DNA of 13,001 nucleotides from Ignavibacteria bacterium UBA7675 (GTDB lineage Bacteria > Bacteroidota > Ignavibacteria > Kapaibacteriales > UB7675). Below, piece after piece: positions 1 through 6,638 of this stretch. Position 1 is the stretch's first letter. Each line of letters begins with the position of its first letter. The stretch covers positions 1-13,001 of the forward strand of contig DLHF01000070.1 of NCBI GenBank assembly GCA_002483085.1, read 5' to 3'. The notes below the pieces were generated by a model. It was not told the origin of the DNA. It searched no databases and was given only the letters and a program-made list of their open reading frames with translations. The translations under genes were made by a program, and so were the position numbers.

Positions 1-306
1 AATTTCTTTACCAATACGCTCTGTCACCTGTCGTGTATTAACATCAAACAGAAACAATTCCTGATAGCGATGCACTCCCAACACAGTCCTGCCATCAGGC
101 GAAACACCTCCAACCCGAAGGATATATTTTGGCTCAAAAAAGTTGGCATTGGCGCATTTCTCATACGCACTATCTATCCAGTCGTACTCCTTGCTATACC
201 AGTTCGGCATGCCCGGTGCGTGCTCCCACTCGGATGGCGATGGAGAGTCGTTGCAGGCAGATAGGAACAAGACTGTAAGAAAGAGAAAAACCGCGATTTT
301 CCTCAT
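1..306 (-). CDS. Lipoprotein, N-terminal part (gene runs off the left edge)
   Basis: The reading frame starts at ATG 306-304 and stays open to the window edge, giving 102 residues without a stop. The N-terminus is a lipoprotein signal peptide: MRK, a hydrophobic stretch, then the lipobox LSAC with the acylated cysteine at residue 18. The segment around residues 71-98 (VSPDGRTVLGVHRYQELFLF, then DVNTRQV) resembles one blade of a TolB/WD40-like beta-propeller, so an outer-membrane or periplasmic propeller lipoprotein is plausible, but the fragment is too short to be sure. The ATG overlaps by ATGA with the stop codon (305-303) of the shifted frame of the upstream anti-sigma gene, which suggests translational coupling and membership of the sigma/anti-sigma operon. 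Function unknown. Confidence 0.75.
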   Translation of the reverse strand, partial: MRKIAVFLFLTVLFLSACNDSPSPSEWEHAPGMPNWYSKEYDWIDSAYEKCANANFFEPKYILRVGGVSPDGRTVLGVHRYQELFLFDVNTRQVTERIGKEI

Positions 307-467
307 TTTGATTTCTCCACAATAAATACCTGTGTATCAAACTCTCCTGTTACAGTATTTACAACACGGCAGATATAATTCCCTGATGTTATACGCTCCA
401 TATTAAGGAGGGTCTCATGTGTCATCAGGGGGAGTTTGCCGAAATGCAATTTCCCCTCTTTTACTCT
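303..467 (-). other. Shifted-frame continuation of the anti-sigma gene: T9SS-like sorting domain tail
   Basis: In the -1 frame relative to the anti-sigma gene, 54 codons run from AGA (467-465) to TGA (305-303). They read RVKEGKLHFGKLPLMTHETL, then LNMERITSGNYICRVVNTVT, then GEFDTQVFIVEKSK. The preceding zero-frame residues are VEIQVKVGK. Joined at the slippery site, the two parts follow the usual pattern of the type IX secretion C-terminal domain: a beta strand, Gly-Lys-x-Val, a 'G-x-L-P-x-x-T-H' turn, a short strand, 'x-G-x-Y-x-x-R-V' and a final strand ending in Lys. The stop overlaps the lipoprotein ATG as ATGA, as expected for the true end of the upstream gene. No independent start codon with a ribosome binding site is seen for this segment. 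It is either reached by ribosomal frameshifting or is the severed end of a mutated gene. Confidence 0.7.
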
Positions 468-1189
468 TTTCCCACTTTTACCTGTATCTCCACCGAATCG
501 CTGCGTTTTATTCCAACAGGTGCGCTCTCCGACTGCTTCAGTAGGTCTTTGAGCATGGTGCGCTCTTTATCATGTGACTCCTTCTGTTGTATCCGGATGA
601 GCACATCTGTAGTCCCCTCAATTGCAGGTGCACTCTCTGCCCTGACCACCGGACTTCTGGCAACTGGCTTGTCCCGTCTATTGCGAGGGTTTGGCTTTGC
701 GGATGGTGTAGAGTATTGCTTCGGTACATCATGAGGAGCTGAAGGCGGGAACGCGATAGCTGCAGGCTCGGTACCCAGCGGCTCTACAGCAGGTGCTGCC
801 ACCGGCACACTATGCTTTGGGGAAGGACTCAGGAAAGGAAAAAACAAGGCTCCTGCCACAGTACCTACTGTAGCTACGCTTGTAAACACAACTACCCACG
901 ACCATGCCGACCACAGCGAGAAACGGCTCCAAAAGCCTTCTGGCTGTCCACCTGTCGACCGGGCAGGAGTAGCGTGCAATGTTGCCAAGAGGTGTGCGGC
1001 GGGTTCGACGGCTATCAACGGCACGGCACGTTTGTCTGCCTGCAAAGCCGACGTAATACGCTGTTCGGCCACTACCAGAGTGCGGAGGGATTCATTGCTG
1101 GCAAGTAGTTGCTCGAACTCCCGCTGTTCAGCATTGGTCATCTGGCCCTGCACATACCGCTCAATCATTTGGTGTATGCTCCTTTTCAT
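461..1189 (-). CDS. Anti-sigma-factor-like membrane protein (zero-frame product)
   Basis: The zero frame encodes 242 residues. The start at ATG 1189 is chosen because it overlaps the sigma factor stop as ATGA and has an AGGGGG ribosome binding site 5 bases upstream. Residues 1-60 are a charged helical cytoplasmic domain (MKRSIHQMIERYVQGQMTNA onward), as in many anti-sigma factors, but without a recognisable zinc-binding HxxxCxxC motif. One membrane segment lies at about 97-119 (WSWVVVFTSVATVGTVAGAL), followed by a Pro/Ala-rich linker (120-185) and a periplasmic tail. By position and topology it should hold the ECF sigma factor inactive at the membrane until a periplasmic signal arrives; this is inferred. 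The frame ends one codon after a GGGAAAA heptamer, in the middle of what looks like a T9SS-type sorting domain that continues in the -1 frame (see next entries). A shifted product would be 295 residues, covering 1189 to 303. Confidence 0.75.
   Translation of the reverse strand: MKRSIHQMIERYVQGQMTNAEQREFEQLLASNESLRTLVVAEQRITSALQADKRAVPLIAVEPAAHLLATLHATPARSTGGQPEGFWSRFSLWSAWSWVVVFTSVATVGTVAGALFFPFLSPSPKHSVPVAAPAVEPLGTEPAAIAFPPSAPHDVPKQYSTPSAKPNPRNRRDKPVARSPVVRAESAPAIEGTTDVLIRIQQKESHDKERTMLKDLLKQSESAPVGIKRSDSVEIQVKVGKE
467..473 (-). promoter_or_regulatory. Candidate -1 ribosomal frameshift site (GGGAAAA)
   Basis: On the minus strand the heptamer G GGA AAA is in the correct phase for the X XXY YYZ rule of -1 frameshifting. 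The zero-frame stop TAA (463-461) follows after a single GAG codon. Eight bases downstream, AGGGG (457-453) can pair with CCCCT (431-427), a 5-bp GC-rich stem with a 21-base loop in the usual place for a stimulatory structure. The stem is modest, so this supports but does not prove programmed frameshifting. Confidence 0.5.
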
Positions 1190-1815
1190 ATATTCCCCCT
1201 TTGCAGCCGCTTTTGCTCGCGCTCGTACTCTCCAGCAACCTTTGTGCGTAATTCTGCCCGCGCCCGTGAAGCACGAGCCCAGATAGCTTCTGGACTTTTG
1301 CCGAGCATCTCGGCTATTTCCTCGAACTGATAACCACAATACGTGTGAAGAATAAGCACCTCGCGGTACTTAAAAGGCAGGCAATGCAATGCTGTAAGAA
1401 CAATTTCTTCGAGCGCGGAAGGCTCGCCAGCAGGCTGTTGCGGATGCGATGCCTCGCTCAGTTTGTCGATGGTAATGTGTTGTTTTCTAACTTTGAGATG
1501 ATCCAGACAAAGATTCCGCGCCACTCGCAGCAGAAACCCGATAGGGCTGCGTATAACGTCTGACTTCTGCCGCAGAGCAATGACGCGCTCCCATGTTTCC
1601 TGCGTAATATCTTCGGCTTGCTCGCGACGCCCAACAATCTTCAGGCAATACGTAAACACCCGACTGTTGTGCCGCCGGAACAACGCGAGAAAAGCATCGT
1701 CGTCCCCGCACAGAAACTGCTCAAACAATACCCCATCTCCAGCCATTGAGCTAATAGCCTCTTGTGCAGAACGCCCCGCATACTGCGAATCGGCGGCCAG
1801 AATATAGGTACTCAT
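1186..1815 (-). CDS. ECF-type RNA polymerase sigma factor
   Basis: A 209-residue sigma-70-family protein of the extracytoplasmic-function class, with regions 2 and 4 only. Region 2 spans about residues 30-112 (LFEQFLCGDDDAFLALFRRH, later QAEDITQETWERV and GFLLRVARNLCLDHLKVRK). Region 4 spans about 135-192 (LPFKYREVLILHTYCGYQFE, then EIAEMLGKSPEAIWARASRA, a helix-turn-helix that would read the -35 element). The frame is open upstream to a TTG at 1875; ATG 1815 is preferred because it gives a normal N-terminus, with a weak GGAAGA upstream. GTG 1830 is also possible. The stop overlaps the anti-sigma ATG as ATGA. It should direct RNA polymerase to a small set of envelope genes once released; the divergent genes at 2314-5350 are natural candidates, but no promoter match was established. 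Confidence 0.92.
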   Translation of the reverse strand: MSTYILAADSQYAGRSAQEAISSMAGDGVLFEQFLCGDDDAFLALFRRHNSRVFTYCLKIVGRREQAEDITQETWERVIALRQKSDVIRSPIGFLLRVARNLCLDHLKVRKQHITIDKLSEASHPQQPAGEPSALEEIVLTALHCLPFKYREVLILHTYCGYQFEEIAEMLGKSPEAIWARASRARAELRTKVAGEYEREQKRLQRGNI

Positions 1816-2313
1816 ACTGTTGTCTTCCACTGTTAGACTGCTTGTATGACGATTGCATGAAACACTTCCTGACAAATTTGCACAACATCATCAGCAATCC
1901 GAATAGAAAAAAGAATCTTGTCAGGTTTCTGGCAGCTCTGTCGTCATAGTCAATGTGTCGTATTGCGGGAGCCCCGGAAGCGCTACATAGAAGCCAATAA
2001 GCGAGACATTTGGAATGCCGGGTACTCTTATGGTAATCGATCTCGAAAGCGGTGCGGAAACTCCTGTCGCTGAGAATGTGCACAGGGGATTCTGGATACA
2101 GTAATATCGAGCTTCCTGCGATAGAGTCCGACATCTTCGCATCGTTCCTACGATAACGAACACGCGGCGGGAAAACGATGCGCGAACGTGTGCAGCGCGG
2201 TGCAAAGACAAAGCGGCAGTCCGAAGACAGAAGGCCAAAGCACTCTGTAACTCTACAGGTACAGAACATGCCTTATACTATTGGGCAGGCCGCTTATTTA
2301 CAGCGAGGCCAGA
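1816..2313. other. Divergent intergenic region, possibly with gene remnants
   Basis: About 500 bases separate the divergent sigma and PEGA-lipoprotein genes and must contain promoters for both operons. No clear TTTG/TAnnTTTG promoter is seen on either strand. A minus-strand frame open from 2277 to 1921 ends in a plausible beta-rich stretch (SRSITIRVPGIPNVSLIGFY, then VALPGLPQYDTLTM), while a neighbouring frame holds MSDSIAGSSILLYPESPVHI just upstream. This could be a decayed, frameshifted gene or chance open frames. It has no convincing start and matches no family recognised here. Confidence 0.35.
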
Positions 2314-3453
2314 ATGAGCATACAAACAAATATTTCTCCCCTACTCACGACCTACACTGCCCCCGCTGTTGTGCTCTGGCTTGCAGCAGTATATGTGCAG
2401 ATAACTACGGCTCCCGTCGATAACCCACCAGTTGTCAAATTGTTGTATCCAACACGGGAGCCACTGTTAAATGCTACTCTTCGGATACTCTGTGTGCTCA
2501 TGGCTCTTGCTGCGGGTGGCTGCGCGTCGGTGTTCCGCTCACCGGCACCTAACGAATTGCGAGTGACATCCGAGCCAGACAGTGCCCAAGTGATCATCGA
2601 CGGATGGGTGTACACGACCCCGGCTGTCATAACACTGCCGCCAGCAAAACGCTATATTCTCGAATACCGAAAGACGGGCTATCGACCTGTACGCGACACG
2701 GTGGAAACATCCATTGGTACCGGCTGGCTGATTAGCGACATTGCCTGCTCGCTGCCTGCTTTTGGCGTCCCAATTGCAGTTGATGCTCTGTTTGGCCAGT
2801 GGTACACAATCGACGAGGAAGACATGCAGCAGCACATCGAGCTCGTCCCCGACCCCGCAGGAACACAACTGCCCTTTCCTACAGAAGAGAACGACATTGG
2901 CAAAAGCCCCTCTCGACCTGCTGTTTTTCGCAGGAACTCCGAGCACCCAGAGCACTTGGCTTTTCTTCTTGAAATGGGCTTTGCCTATCCAGCATACCAA
3001 GTGCCGGTTGTACCCACGAGCTACAGCGCAGGCTTTAGCTACACACCAGCGCAGTGGTGTGCGATTTCGCTCCGGCAGGAAGCACATGGCACAGCAGCCG
3101 ATCTTGTTCTTTCGGACACCGCAAACACTCCAACTCCTACGAATACCTCGATGTTTATTCTCGCCACTGCAACCGACGTCCGTTTTTTGCTGTGGAATAC
3201 GGGTATATATCTCGCAGGTGGAGCTGGTGTAATGAACACGTCGATCAGCCACAATCAATCGACAATTGCTATGGGCTGGCTGCCCTTTGCTTCGGCTGGT
3301 GGCGGCTATGTGTTTTCCGGCGGTACATGGTTCATCGATGCTCGCTATACATCCGCGCTTACCACTATGCCTGCGACATCTTCGATACCGGAATACAGAC
3401 CCCACTATACCACAGTCAGATTCGGGCTGCGACTACTGTTTCCAGAGAAATGA
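2314..3453 (+). CDS. PEGA-domain lipoprotein with C-terminal beta-rich region
   Basis: A protein of 379 residues from ATG 2314, which has GAGG 5 bases upstream; the frame is open from a TTG at 2281, and later non-ATG starts nearer the lipobox are possible. Residues about 17-28 are hydrophobic, and a second hydrophobic stretch ends in the lipobox AGGC (Cys70, codon at 2521), so the mature lipoprotein probably begins at Cys70. Residues about 81-130 fit a PEGA domain (ELRVTSEPDSAQVIIDG, TTPAVITLPP, then Y-x-L-E-Y-R-K-x-G-Y), a surface-layer-associated beta-sandwich. The region from about 220 to the end has alternating hydrophobic strands and Gly-rich turns (YLAGGAGVMN, FASAGGGYVFSGGTWFIDAR) and ends in a phenylalanine-rich strand, like a small outer-membrane barrel or a peripheral beta domain. 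It lies 7 bases upstream of the OmpA-like gene and is probably cotranscribed with it. Exact function unknown. Confidence 0.8.
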   Translation: MSIQTNISPLLTTYTAPAVVLWLAAVYVQITTAPVDNPPVVKLLYPTREPLLNATLRILCVLMALAAGGCASVFRSPAPNELRVTSEPDSAQVIIDGWVYTTPAVITLPPAKRYILEYRKTGYRPVRDTVETSIGTGWLISDIACSLPAFGVPIAVDALFGQWYTIDEEDMQQHIELVPDPAGTQLPFPTEENDIGKSPSRPAVFRRNSEHPEHLAFLLEMGFAYPAYQVPVVPTSYSAGFSYTPAQWCAISLRQEAHGTAADLVLSDTANTPTPTNTSMFILATATDVRFLLWNTGIYLAGGAGVMNTSISHNQSTIAMGWLPFASAGGGYVFSGGTWFIDARYTSALTTMPATSSIPEYRPHYTTVRFGLRLLFPEK

Positions 3454-3460
3454 TGTATCT

Positions 3461-5350
3461 ATGCGTAGACTCTTCCCCAGCATTAGCGTTGCCGGAACAA
3501 CAATCATGATTGTTGTTATCGTGTGCATAGTCTGCATACTCTTTGTGTCCACTGCTACAGCACAATTAAGCCCATCATTAGCAATCCGACCATTTACAGA
3601 TATACGGTTTGGCACCACTGCTCTGAACAGAGTGCCGGGGACTATCAATCAGTTTGGCACAGAGGGACAGGGCTCCTCGTTTGAGACAGGTGTAGCGATA
3701 GGAATAGACATCCTGTTTCCCCGCCTTCTTGCCCCGGCACTTGATGGTTCGTTCCGTCTCGGTGCCGACATTGCAGGGGGGGAATTTCAATCGACCCCAT
3801 ACGCAGCAACAATATTTGATCCCCAGCAGGAAATGAGCGTTCCGTCTGTTCATCAGTTCACGGTACAGACTTCATCGATGAGCGCGTACACGGAAGGACG
3901 GCTGTCCTATTCTGTAAGCAATAGCTTTGCGGCTTTTGCAGGCCCATGGATGAGCTACCGTTTTGCAGCATCTGCCCTCCAGCGGGAAACTATCCTTTCC
4001 CCACAAGACGTAGTATTTCCTACAAGCGGACAACGCGAGAGGATTGTGGCTACGGGTGAATCGCTGCTTCCTACTCTATTGCAATACGGCATCCGCATGG
4101 GAATTGCCCTTGTCGTACCACTTCAGTCGTCGCTTTCTGTTCAGCCGGAATTTGCGCTTCACATCAATGCCGGTGCATGGTCCGAGCAGGGCATCACGCA
4201 CGCCGTTCGGCCTTCTTTTGGCTGTACATTTCGATTCGATACCCCACACAGCCCCGACCTACAACTCCTCGACACCGCTACACCGCTTTCCATTTCGCTT
4301 TCCATTGCTGCTATCGACAGCAGCGGGAACCGACACGATACGGCAGGCATCAGAACACACTCGGTTCTCAGACGGCGCTACATTGCACTGCCTCCGCTCG
4401 TGCAGATTGATCTATCGAAAAAACTCGCTACTTCCTTCGAGCTATTGCGGGCATCAGAAGTCGATGCATACACAACAGAGTCTCTACAACAGGCAACCGA
4501 ATACGACGTGTACCGCCATATGCTGAATATTCTTGGCAGCAGGCTGCGGGCAAACAATAGTAGTACACTCACGCTCATCACCAGCACAACGACAAAAGAG
4601 CAACACTCGCACGCCGAAGAAATCCGCCGTTACCTCGTCGATGTTTGGTCTGTTGATTCCACACGCATTGCCATACGGCCTGCGAGCACCACCACACCGC
4701 CCAGCAGTTCGATTATTCTACAACCATCTTCCCCGGCTCTTCTCGCGCCAATAGTGCTACAACTACAGGAGGAGTACATCGAAGCGCCTTCCATTGATAT
4801 TGAGAGGAACATCCACCCCGACACAGGTTGGACCCAATGGACAGTAGAATTACAGCGCAATGGACATCGTATAAAGACCATAGACAACCGTACAGCCGAA
4901 ACAGACAAGCACACATTCGCCTTTTCGCTTTCCGATCTCTTTTCCGACACAATGCAATCGTCGATCACAGCACAACTGATAGTTGTAGGTTCGGCAGGCC
5001 AAACAACGTCGATTGCCGACACACTGCATATTACCGTCCAGCGGATCGGTACCGACGCAGACACTGTGCACATATATACGCTATTTCGCCCTCTTCCCGG
5101 CCTCGCCATTATGAACACTATCAACGAGCTTTTGCTCGACCACCTTCGGGAGTTTATGGATCAGAATACAACTATTGTCTTTGCGGCCTTCGGCGAAGAT
5201 ATCTACGGCTATGCGTCGGAATGCAGCGAGCAACTTCTTCGAAAATCCGGCAGTCGACCAGCGACCTTTTCTATTGTCCACGAACCAGCAGCCGGTACTA
5301 TCCTGCCATTTATCCGCATCACGGCACGAAAAACTACATCCGGGCGATGA
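3461..5350 (+). CDS. OmpA-like outer-membrane protein with a degenerate terminal OmpA domain
   Basis: A protein of 629 residues from ATG 3461; the frame is open further upstream, but only this start gives a signal peptide (MRRLF, a long hydrophobic core, cleavage near TATA-Q at 34/35). Residues about 35-262 look like a membrane beta-barrel. Residues about 349-405 (DVYRHMLNILGSRLRANNSS and the AEEIRRYLVD segment) match the middle domain of the protein at 10159-12087, so the two are paralogues. A beta-sandwich-like region follows. The last 90 residues correspond to the OmpA peptidoglycan-binding domain of the paralogue, but the motif T-D-N-x-G...N-x-x-L-S-x-x-R-A is not conserved: the equivalent segment reads FGEDIYGYASECSEQLLRKS, lacking the N-x-x-L-S-x-x-R-A part and the key arginine. 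It probably no longer binds diaminopimelate in the usual way. Second gene of the plus-strand pair, 7 bases after the PEGA gene. Confidence 0.8.
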   Translation: MRRLFPSISVAGTTIMIVVIVCIVCILFVSTATAQLSPSLAIRPFTDIRFGTTALNRVPGTINQFGTEGQGSSFETGVAIGIDILFPRLLAPALDGSFRLGADIAGGEFQSTPYAATIFDPQQEMSVPSVHQFTVQTSSMSAYTEGRLSYSVSNSFAAFAGPWMSYRFAASALQRETILSPQDVVFPTSGQRERIVATGESLLPTLLQYGIRMGIALVVPLQSSLSVQPEFALHINAGAWSEQGITHAVRPSFGCTFRFDTPHSPDLQLLDTATPLSISLSIAAIDSSGNRHDTAGIRTHSVLRRRYIALPPLVQIDLSKKLATSFELLRASEVDAYTTESLQQATEYDVYRHMLNILGSRLRANNSSTLTLITSTTTKEQHSHAEEIRRYLVDVWSVDSTRIAIRPASTTTPPSSSIILQPSSPALLAPIVLQLQEEYIEAPSIDIERNIHPDTGWTQWTVELQRNGHRIKTIDNRTAETDKHTFAFSLSDLFSDTMQSSITAQLIVVGSAGQTTSIADTLHITVQRIGTDADTVHIYTLFRPLPGLAIMNTINELLLDHLREFMDQNTTIVFAAFGEDIYGYASECSEQLLRKSGSRPATFSIVHEPAAGTILPFIRITARKTTSGR

Positions 5351-5522
5351 ACTGTTCTCGACACCAGGAAGTGCACTTGTGTTCACCCCGAAGAATGCGT
5401 AAATTTCGCCGCTGCGACTTTCGGGCGCAGTTGTGTGGGTAATGCCGCCCGGCTTTGCGACCGGTGATATGCAGCCCGTACATCAAAGAAACCTGTACAA
5501 AACTATCTTTTGAAAGTATTCT

Positions 5523-6383
5523 ATGCGAATCTCTACCGCACTGCGCGCCTTGCTCTGCCTGTCCGTTATGCTTGCAACGGCAAGCGTTGCCTTTGCCGAA
5601 AACCCGCACTACCGTATCTCTATCACACGCGGCGGTACGCCTTTGGGCAATATTGTGATTGAAATGTTTCCAGATGTTGCGCCGAAGCATGTACACAACT
5701 TCGACAGCCTTGTCTCTATTGGGTTCTACAATGGCACGGCTTTTCATCGCGTCATCCCCAACTTCATGATCCAGGGCGGCGATCCAAATTCGGTATCGGG
5801 TTCGCGCGATACATGGGGCTATGGCAATGCAAATCAAACAACCGTTCCTGCGGAATTCAGCACTATCAGCCATACACGAGGCATACTTTCGGCGGCACGC
5901 AGACAGGACGACATCAACAGTGCAACATCGCAGTTTTTTATCTGTGTGGCTTCAGCTACGCATTTGGACGGACAATATTCGGTGTATGGGCAAGTGGTAG
6001 AAGGCATGGATGTTGTTGATGCCATTGTGAAATCGCCACGAGACAACAGGGACAACCCGAATGAAAAAGTAGAAATGACTATTGTAAAATTGGAGCCGAG
6101 CAGCGCGGATGAGCCCAGCGCCAGAGCAGCGTTGAAGCTGACCACCTTACCCAACCCAACATCCGACGAATTGCTGATTCGCTGTACTCTGGCGCAAAGC
6201 GGCAGTGTGCGGTACACGCTGTACAACAGTGTTGGCGGCGAAGTAGCGGCGGCTGTACTTGAACGCCCCGCCGGAGACCACATCCTGCATGCAGATGTTT
6301 CGGCCCTGCCGCCGGGCAGTTATTACTGCCGATTGCAAACCGGTACAACGGTAGAAACAGGCAGGTTTGTTGTAGTGAAATAG
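5523..6383 (+). CDS. Exported cyclophilin-type peptidyl-prolyl cis-trans isomerase with T9SS sorting domain
   Basis: A protein of 286 residues that would catalyse cis-trans isomerisation of Xaa-Pro bonds outside the cytoplasm. Residues 1-25 are a Sec signal peptide ending in VAFA. Residues about 30-190 are a cyclophilin domain: the active-site segment FHRVIPNFMIQGGD at 74-87 contains the catalytic Arg, Phe and Gln, and SQFFICV at 136-142 and LDGQYSVYGQVVEGMDVVDA at 148-167 are standard. Residues about 205-286 form a type IX secretion C-terminal sorting domain (LPNPTSDELL, VRYTLYNSVGGEV, ALPPGSYYCRLQ, final FVVVK), so the enzyme should cross the outer membrane and be attached to the surface or released. 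The ATG at 5523 has no strong ribosome binding site. The 172-base gap upstream shows no clear terminator, so it may be read through from the OmpA-like gene or have its own promoter. Confidence 0.93.
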   Translation: MRISTALRALLCLSVMLATASVAFAENPHYRISITRGGTPLGNIVIEMFPDVAPKHVHNFDSLVSIGFYNGTAFHRVIPNFMIQGGDPNSVSGSRDTWGYGNANQTTVPAEFSTISHTRGILSAARRQDDINSATSQFFICVASATHLDGQYSVYGQVVEGMDVVDAIVKSPRDNRDNPNEKVEMTIVKLEPSSADEPSARAALKLTTLPNPTSDELLIRCTLAQSGSVRYTLYNSVGGEVAAAVLERPAGDHILHADVSALPPGSYYCRLQTGTTVETGRFVVVK

Positions 6384-6419
6384 CAATTTGAGAAAATTTT
6401 CAAGGAACTGAATATTTTT

Positions 6420-6451
6420 TTTGGAATTCGGAAATATACTTCCTATTTTTG
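6420..6451 (+). promoter_or_regulatory. Bacteroidota-type promoter of tRNA-Glu
   Basis: TTTG (6420-6423) is followed after exactly 20 bases by TATTTTTG (6444-6451), a full match to the Bacteroidota housekeeping promoter TTTG-N19..21-TAnnTTTG. Transcription would start near 6458, just ahead of the tRNA at 6471. Confidence 0.75.
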
Positions 6452-6470
6452 TTTTCTCTTTGAACGAAGC

Positions 6471-6542
6471 GGCCCCTTCGTCTAGTGGTTAGGACACCGC
6501 CCTTTCACGGCGGCAGCAGGGGTTCGAGTCCCCTAGGGGTCA
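6471..6542 (+). tRNA. tRNA-Glu (anticodon TTC)
   Basis: A complete cloverleaf. The acceptor stem GGCCCCT (6471-6477) pairs with AGGGGTC (6535-6541), with one G-T pair, and the discriminator base is A6542. The anticodon stem CCGCC (6497-6501) pairs with GGCGG (6509-6513) around the loop CTTTCAC, anticodon TTC at 6504-6506. The T arm is present as GGGGTTCGAGTCCCC. The sequence is close to well-known bacterial tRNA-Glu genes. The CCA end is not encoded. A strong promoter lies upstream and a terminator 12 bases downstream, so it is a single-gene transcription unit. Confidence 0.97.
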
Positions 6543-6554
6543 CGACTCGAAAGA

Positions 6555-6582
6555 AAAAAGCCAGCAGAAATGCTGGCTTTTT
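6555..6582. terminator. Bidirectional rho-independent terminator
   Basis: A perfect 12-bp stem, AAAAAGCCAGCA with TGCTGGCTTTTT, closed by a GAAA tetraloop. It has a T run on either strand, so it ends the tRNA-Glu transcript on the plus strand and can also end the DUF1801 transcript on the minus strand, whose stop lies 57 bases away. Confidence 0.92.
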
Positions 6583-6638
6583 GCGTTTATTGAACTTCTT
6601 GTTTGTTTATAAATGGCTCAATTTCAAATGATATCAGA

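Noticed and set aside
1189..1339. Longer start for the anti-sigma protein at 1339
   Set aside because: The extra 50 residues lie inside the sigma factor region 4 coding sequence and do not look like a real N-terminus; ATG 1189 has a good ribosome binding site and ATGA coupling.
2539..3405. 288-codon minus-strand frame opposite the PEGA gene
   Set aside because: Its translation is rich in Cys, Arg and Ser with no domain; the plus-strand gene has a lipobox and PEGA motif and explains the sequence.
5351..5522. Remnant of a gene on the plus strand (a stretch reading LRLSGAVVWVMPPGFATGDM)
   Set aside because: The stretch is short, preceded by an in-frame stop, and equally protein-like text is found on the opposite strand, so it may be chance.
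6471..6542. tRNA-Glu as the attachment site of an integrated element
   Set aside because: No direct repeat of the tRNA 3' end and no integrase gene were found in the window.
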